64,000 nt of DNA from Chrysogorgia sp. JL179-B06 (Eukaryota; Cnidaria; Anthozoa; Scleralcyonacea; Chrysogorgiidae), in contig JAYKKM010000007.1 of the NCBI GenBank assembly GCA_035772405.1, forward strand, positions 52,501-116,500. Direction: 5' to 3'. The position numbers and the translations under genes are program-made. The notes under the pieces are model-generated. The model was not told the DNA's origin, searched no databases, and was given only the letters and a program-made list of their open reading frames with translations. How positions within the stretch are numbered: position 1 is the first letter of the stretch; every line of letters begins with the position of its first letter. Below, one piece after another: positions 58,429 to 64,000 of the stretch.

Positions 58429-58725
58429 TTTAGTTTAGTTTAGTTTAGTTTAGTTTAGTTTAGTTTAGTTTAGTTTAGTTTAGTTTAGTCATGGATAGTT
58501 TAGTTTAACAGCTTTATTGGACACGTCTATGTGATATACTAATAAAAATACATAGATACAAGAAAAAATAAAAGACGAGCCCAATAGGGTTTGCGCGAAC
58601 GGGACACGGTCCCATGCGAGGCGCAGCCCTACGATAGCAAAACATACATCATAAAAATACATATATACATAAAAGTTTAAGCCCGATGACAGGGGCAGTC
58701 GCGCACAAGCGACCATGTGCAGGAC
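58429..58725 (-). repeat. Retroelement 3' end with (CTAAA)n tail, minus strand
   Basis: Read on the minus strand, a segment with CGAGCCCAATAG complement and GGACCGTGTC-type text leads to CCAATAAAGCTG and then about 12 copies of CTAAA. AATAAA plus a pentanucleotide tail is typical of LINE or SINE 3' ends. Confidence 0.65.
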
Positions 58726-59532
58726 ATGTCTATATCAAAAGTATTATTAAGTAAAGAAAAATATAAGTTACAAAGAAAACCCTTAAAAGAAGCAGCACTA
58801 TGGAAAGTATGTAATGGGGCTAACTTGCAAATAAAGTTCAAGGGTTTAACAATTCTGTTAAAATACGAAGCTTGGAAAGTACTGGTTTTACAAATGGTGG
58901 GTTTTAAAGTTAAAGTTGGGTTAAGATTACGTGTGCGCCCATAAGACTAGATAGGGGACGACTACACGGTATACGATTGTCATTCTGGCGTACATTGTTG
59001 TATACGATTATCGTACTGCAATTGTTTGCACGCGACATAATTCTTGTTTATGATTCGATGGCGAATGTAATTGACACGGAGAAATAGTAGTCAGGGAGCA
59101 GGTCTCCCAAAATACAAGTTTCGTTCAACCCACACCACAGAAAAGGTTTGATACTTGAATATGGTAGAGAAAGACCTGCTGATCAATGTCAGATAGTTCG
59201 TAGAGTCGAAATGTGGTATACGTCCAAAAATATAGGGCTATTTTCAACGTGTATTTTGCATACTAACTTGAAAACGAGGCTTGAATATGGAATCCCTCCT
59301 TGGTATTTTTAACTCGTTATTATCACGCAAATGGGACTAAAACTTGGCGGAGACTTCGTAACTTATCCAATAAACATAAATTAAGTGACAGAAACGTAAA
59401 AAAGTCGTGTCACGTGATCAATTTTACATTCAATATGACCATATTTTATGTTAAATACTGCCGCCTACAACAATCTTCAACTATAAAATATATAGTAAGT
59501 CCTCCCACCTATATGGAACCAACCAATAAACG
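58726..59532. other. No supported gene; 3' side of the large minus-strand gene
   Basis: Two copies of a GGGAGACCTGCTC/AAGACCTGCTG-like word occur (59094, 59169) and otherwise nothing is recognised. The 3' UTR of the large minus-strand gene would fall here. Confidence 0.35.
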
Positions 59533-59800
59533 TCAACTGTTGTCCAACTCGGAATCGGAGTCCTCGGAATCGCTGCCACCGTGTAAAACAACTCCATGTG
59601 GATTTTTGCACACATCAACATCGGCCATGCAAAAACATGATTCGGAGCACGATAAGCCTGTGCTCTTGCACGAACAGTTCCCCTTACACCCGCCTTTACA
59701 CGAGCAGGTAGTCAGTTCTAAGATGCTACGCGGTGCTGGGTCTTTCGTCATGTAAACCGGCTTGAGTGTTGTTCCGTCTCGCACCCATCCGTTAGTTTTC
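59533..59800 (-). CDS. Segment 4: CXC (tesmin/TSO1-like) cysteine cluster and acidic tail
   Basis: After GWVRDGTTLKPVYMTKDPAP the sequence TTCSCKGGCKGNCSCKSTGL followed by SCSESCFCMADVDVCKNPHG (59608-59706) has the C-x-C-x3-C-x3-C-x-C-x6-C-x3-C-x-C spacing of a CXC repeat, which binds zinc and AT-rich DNA in the TSO1/MSL2 group. The last ~15 residues are Ser/Asp/Glu-rich. It is in a third frame relative to segment 3. Confidence 0.75.
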
Positions 59801-62800
59801 TGGTTCGGGAAGATGTTGTATGGCAGTTAGAGCTTGTCTCCAAACAAACGTTTGATAGTTAACACGTTTCAGGTGTTGAAGTAAGCTGTCAGATGTTGGC
59901 GGGAGCAGCTCGTTTTTCTGCTTTTTTTTGACAAAACAGAAAGTACCTTAGTTCATCTGATGTGCGAGGCACCTTCTTGGTGCTTGGATAGAGATCGCAG
60001 ATGAAAGCTTCCAATTGGGGGACAATGTTATTATCTAGGTTGCCTTGGCTCCCGAGAAGACCCAGGCTGTCTTGATGCTTTTCACTTTGCGACAATACTT
60101 TCCACCCCTTCTTTTTACCGATTCCACATAGGGCGCTGGTCGAATCGCAGCCGGTAATAGCGTGGAAAGCTAGAAGAGCGAGGCACATCTTTCCTCCAAG
60201 CTCTTGGGATGCTGCATGAACGGGGATATAGCGAAGATGGTCTTTCACTCCAGTCTTGAACCAAAATTCAGCGCAGTTAATATCTGAGAAATGGGTAACG
60301 CTCAGTGCAAGGACATCAGTGTCTGGTGATTGTAAGACGATGCGACACTCTGGATAGGAATTTGCGGCATACTTCGCATGTAATAGTAACCTATAAATAA
60401 AACAGTGTGAACTAATTACAAATTAAGCATTGGAATTTAGTCACCTGACTCTGAACTGATCACGCGCATGTGTAAACATTTTTTTTTCGGTTTCAACCGG
60501 ACCAAGTTACTAAAGCCTGATACATGTGTAAAAGGGTATCGAAACCATATTCTCGATGACTCGGATTCGAATATATAAAGCAATTTGAATCAACTATATA
60601 TCTCACCTAGTGTCAGCTTCCTCATGGTCTGATTCCAAATCAAATATGTCTTCCTGATGACTCCGCCTGACCATCACTGCCCGTCTTCCATTCTTAAAGC
60701 CTCCACCTATGATTAGGGTTTTGTCGGGAGAAAGATGCTGTCTTCCGAGGTCACAGAACGACGCAGAGAGAAAATGGCAAAGATTTACTTTGTTTTGAGG
60801 ATTGGAAATGAATTTTCCCCACTGTTTCGGCACAGGAGTGGACGGTCTGTGAATCTTGACTTCCAAACACGAGTTCAGGGAACCTCGAAGAGCACGTTCT
60901 CCTGCTTTAATCGATAAATCCCAATACTGGTCAAAGACGATGTGAACTTCTTTACAGCTAACAAGAGATGAAGTAATAGCGTTGAAGTATTTAGATGCAA
61001 GCTCGCCGAAAGTTTTAGTTCCAGCTGATTTCATTACGTGAACTAAAGCCATGGCATCGATGAGATGAATGGTGTCTTTCAGGAAGGAATGGAGTCGTGG
61101 GCAAACGGTTACTTTGGATTCAATGAGACCAGCTAGGACACTCTTCGTCGTCTTCCTTAAGGTACCATCTTGATGAGCGAGGGAAAATGGAACGGATGAA
61201 AGTTCGTAGCATAGGACATCCTTTAGATTGATCTGCCTTACGTTAGCCGCGATTAAAAGTCGTCCAAACAGTTCTCTGTCTGCTCCAACTGTCACCAGCT
61301 TGTCATTCACCGCTTTCACTTGAACGTTCTTTGTTGTGCTATGAAACGTTTTCACCTGAGATTTTCGATGGGATCCCAGAAACTGACCTCGTTTGTGTTT
61401 AATCGTTTCTCTACAAAGTTGTTCATCTGATCGCGTCCTTTCTCGGTGCATCTTATCAAATTATCAGCGACATCAGTAGGCAAGACGATCCCGGTGGCAA
61501 AATTGACTAACGAATCACTCTCTTGCGTAAAAGGATTACTCATCAACTCGGTTGTAAAACATGATATCAGTTTCTGGACATCAGCTTCATCCCGTGCTAC
61601 CCGTTTCGTGCCAGCCTCTTTGTGTGGATGTACAATATCACGCTCTTGCATATACATATCCTTGACAGCTGTTGTAACCGATGCACGCTCATGACTGGTT
61701 AAAAACCATCGATCTAGCGCGCCTGGATTCTGCGAAATGCCAATTATCCCTCCTTTTGACTTAGAATCTGCGTTTATGGACTGTTCGAGTGCCATGTCTG
61801 TCCAAACCTGGGCAAAGGGATTACTTGAACGACTGACTGCATGATTTCCATTCACAAACTCATGATGGACGTCTGGATGTTTGGTCGCGAGCTGCCTCAT
61901 GTCCATTAGGTACACTGGGAGCCAACGTGCATAATTCGGCCTGTCCATGGCGTAGAAATACGGAATCATTGCTGACACACATAACAGATGCATCTCCCAA
62001 TTACCAGATCGCTCAGCTTTGACGAATTGCAAAAGAAGTTTAACCATGTGGCCATACTCCTCCCAGAATGCGAACATCTTTGAATTCGCTTTTGATTCAC
62101 TTTTGAACTCTTGAAACAATGAACGAAGCTCCAACGTTTCTTCTTGCAGATCCTCCATAGACGGTCGTATTTCGTCTTTCGCTGTTATCGCGCGTCTGCA
62201 AACTTCGGCTTTTTCAATCACAGCATCTTCATTAACAACACGACCTTCGTAATCACCATGGTGTCTTTCGTACCAAGCAACAAAAGCGTCCCACATCAAA
62301 CGAAAAAGTGCTTCCATTGCCAGTTTATGCGCGCGGATTCCTCTATTGTAAGACTTTCCTTTCATTATTGCTGACGTAGTACCAGCTGCGTATACTCCAG
62401 ACTCGATGAGGAGGTCGTCCAAACCAGAATTCTGAAACTTCTTGCCAAGCAATGAAAGGTAATTGAGCGCAATGTGAAATCCACCAAGGCGAATGACTGT
62501 GTCAGAGAACTCACCCGGGAATTTCATCTGAATTTGCTTTGCTTTCATATAGATAGCAAGGTCAAATGTAATGACGGTGTCGACCTGTCCTAGGTTGGAA
62601 CAAATCTTTTGGGCGTGCTTCATGACGGTATAAATCGTGCTGAATTCGCCTGAGGAGCCTTCAATCATTGGACAGTATCCAATCTTACATGCGGGAGGAC
62701 GTTCTGGATATAGCATCGAGTTGAAGCCTCCCCAACTTGGAACTGGTTGCATTTCTTGCATTGCGATTCCTGTCTCCAATATGTGTGCTGGGTTCATACG

Positions 62801-64000
62801 AATTAGAGCCCACGCGTCATCCATGTTGATGGCTTCAGAAAGAGCGCTGCCATCACCTTTCAGCCATTCCTTGTTAACTGCGCCAGTAAATTGATTAACC
62901 GTAGGTCTGCGTCCATGCGCCGAACATTCTTGTAACTCATAGACGCTTCCACTTCGCTTTAAGCTGCGTTGTCTCTTCGAATGATCTCCTTCGATAGAAG
63001 GTGGTCGTTCGGGACCAAAAACCTTTCTCTGGAACACAACCATTGTTGTAGCATGAGTAGTATGTTTACCATCTATTGTTTCCTCATTCAAGTCATTATT
63101 ATCAGCAGCAAGTTGAATGAAAGATCCTGAGGATATATTTGATGGGATGACAGTTCCACTGGTTTCGACTTTCGCTAACACTTCTTTTGCTAGACTTGTA
63201 TCCACTGCTCGGATCTCGTCGTATGAAGAACTATGGCCCATTCGGTTTAAAAGAACAACTAATTGCTTGCATCCAGTAAGATGACGAATTGTCATTGCCA
63301 GACCAACCTGCTTAGGGAGCTTTACACGTGCATTTGATGCGCAGTGAATGATATCTTGGGCAATACTAAGAACTCGTCTGTCGTCCTCTGTTTTCACACC
63401 AGTAGCTGGTTTTTCAAAGTCAAAGTCCTTCCCAGGGCCATCAGATGAAATGAGCAAGAGAATTAGCCAGTACAGACTGCGTGGAACAATTCTTCTCGCA
63501 GACTCGAGAGATACATCGTCCACGTTAAGGGGTCTTAATGTGATTCCCTTGCATTTTCGAATGTCCTCTTTTATCCGGCGAGTTACATTTACAAACTGTT
63601 CAGCATCATCCGAAATATTCTTTTCTGATCTCACATCAGTGTTCTGTGCCGCAGCATTGAGAACGTCTTGCACGGAAATGGTGCTAGAGTAGATAATTTC
63701 CGGTTTACTCTTGTCAGGATGCTGGTGGAAAACGATTTTGTCTCCAAAGTGCTTTTGAAGGCGAAGTTTCAGACGCTGTTTGCTATAGCTTTCGGCATTG
63801 ATTCCTTTATCGTCGAGGCGTTCGCGATATCTCGACAGAAGTGATGACATTTCGTATGCCTTCTGCTGGTTAATCCCTTCACCTACCTCGACAGCCAACT
63901 CTTGGAATGCTGCATCATAAACTATTTCTCCTTCTTTCTCTACATACCCTCTGTGCTTTAAATTGGATTTGCTGACATACGACGAAAAACAAGTTTTATG
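59533..64000 (-). CDS. Large FEN1/XPG-like nuclease and CXC-domain protein, 5'-partial, three frameshifts
   Basis: Reading right to left, an open frame enters from beyond 64000 and runs to 61358 (about 881 codons). The protein continues in a second frame 61355-60607, crosses an intron (60606-60391), continues 60390-59930, shifts frame at an A8 run, then again near 59804, and ends at 59533. Total about 1400 residues. Order: N-terminal region with ADNNDLNEETIDGKH and VITFDLAIYMKAKQIQMKF; XPG-N-like region (IDAMALVHVMKSAGTKTF; VHIVFDQYWDLSIKAGERAL); XPG-I-like region (VLQSPDTDVLAL; HAITGCDSTSALCGIGKKKG); CXC cysteine cluster. FEN1-family proteins cut flapped DNA through acidic residues at such sites. 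Similar CXC-containing proteins recur in many invertebrate genomes, from memory. Function unknown; mobile origin is a hypothesis. Confidence 0.8.
59801..60390 (-). CDS. Segment 3: XPG-I-like half with helix-two-turn-helix
   Basis: CRIVLQSPDTDVLALSVTHF carries the D-x-D acidic pair of FEN1/XPG I regions. LALLAFHAITGCDSTSALCG plus IGKKKGWKVL matches the G-x-D-...-G-I-G-x-K-x-A/G helix-two-turn-helix. After a frame shift at eight A (59922-59929) the text continues NELLPPTSDSLLQHLKRVNY and VWRQALTAIQHLPE. Catalytic acids look intact. Confidence 0.75.
60391..60606 (-). other. 216-nt intron in the nuclease domain
   Basis: Donor CTAG|GTGAGA and acceptor TTTATTTATAG|GTTACT. Joining gives an Arg codon and the continuous peptide ADTRLLLHAKYAANSYPECR. 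Confidence 0.8.
60607..61355 (-). CDS. Segment 2: XPG N-terminal-like nuclease half
   Basis: Continues VKTFHSTTKNVQVKAVNDKL, then ELFGRLLIAANVRQINLKDV. HLIDAMALVHVMKSAGTKTF and EVHIVFDQYWDLSIKAGERA correspond to the I-D-x-S and V-F-D-G-x-x-x-x-x-K stretches of FEN1/XPG N domains. Also STPVPKQWGKFISNPQNKVN and LIIGGGFKNGRRAVMVR. It ends with acidic FDLESDHEEADT at a GTGAGA donor. Confidence 0.75.
61356..64000 (-). CDS. Segment 1: uncharacterised N-terminal region
   Basis: The frame is open to the window edge, so the true start is outside; the TTG at 63898 is not a plausible start. The early text SSYVSKSNLKHRGYVEKEGE is followed by LLSRYRERLDDKGINAESYS and LKLRLQKHFGDKIVF. Motifs that look constrained: QLAADNNDLNEETIDGKHTT; DTVITFDLAIYMKAKQIQMK; VIRLGGFHIALNYLSLLGKK; WTDMALEQSINADSKSKGG. 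Conserved Asp in ADNND and FDLA suggest an RNase H-like or DDE-type active site, but that is a guess needing structure prediction. It ends at PIENLR because one base is missing at 61356-61357. Confidence 0.75.

Noticed and set aside
59300..59755. 151-codon plus-strand frame overlapping the CXC exon
   Set aside because: It is the complement of a CXC cysteine cluster with clear family spacing on the minus strand. It has no motif of its own.
61352..61360. Programmed ribosomal frameshift in the large nuclease gene
   Set aside because: No slippery heptamer or downstream structure at this point, and two further shifts elsewhere make simple indels more likely.

Overview
The window is animal nuclear DNA: AT-rich, with long introns, GT-AG splice sites, few genes and very many transposon remains. 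The clearest gene, BBS4, is a ciliary (BBSome) gene. The mix of foldback elements, TTAA-flanked MITEs, Penelope, PIF/Harbinger and LINE 3' ends, together with a FEN1-like/CXC repeat-family gene, suggests a cnidarian such as a coral or anemone. That placement is inference; nothing here fixes the species.

Layout. At 0.4-1.0 kb, minus strand, lies the N-terminal exon region of a gamma-butyrobetaine/trimethyllysine dioxygenase-like gene, with a frameshifting 11-bp tandem duplication. From 1.1 to 35 kb the sequence is almost entirely repeats: two ACTCAA palindrome arrays, a ~507-bp satellite, a TTAA element with a nested 7-bp-TSD element, a Penelope-like element with GIY-YIG (minus), several giant hairpins, a DDE transposase element, and a composite repeat present twice (12.25-21.0 and 24.2-26.7 kb). 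The second copy is compact, so it works as an empty-site record of what entered the first copy, including a candidate rolling-circle insertion. At 30.2-32.9 kb a LINE reverse transcriptase is interrupted by a Harbinger derivative and a TTAA element, and both insertions can be resolved to the base.

From 35.1 to 55.5 kb, plus strand, is a complete BBS4 gene. I resolved 16 coding exons totalling 1557 nt (518 codons plus stop), including a 19-nt microexon. Its introns hold MITEs, LINE ends, tRNA-derived SINEs and a 1.1-kb foldback element with a 9-bp target duplication.

From 59.5 kb to the right edge, minus strand, is a large gene running off the window. It encodes about 1400 residues: a long uncharacterised N-terminal region, a FEN1/XPG-like nuclease domain split by one 216-nt intron, and a C-terminal CXC (tesmin/TSO1-like) cysteine cluster. 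Three single-base frameshifts, one in an A8 run, mark it as either recently decayed or mis-assembled. This domain combination is the best candidate for an undescribed system in the window.
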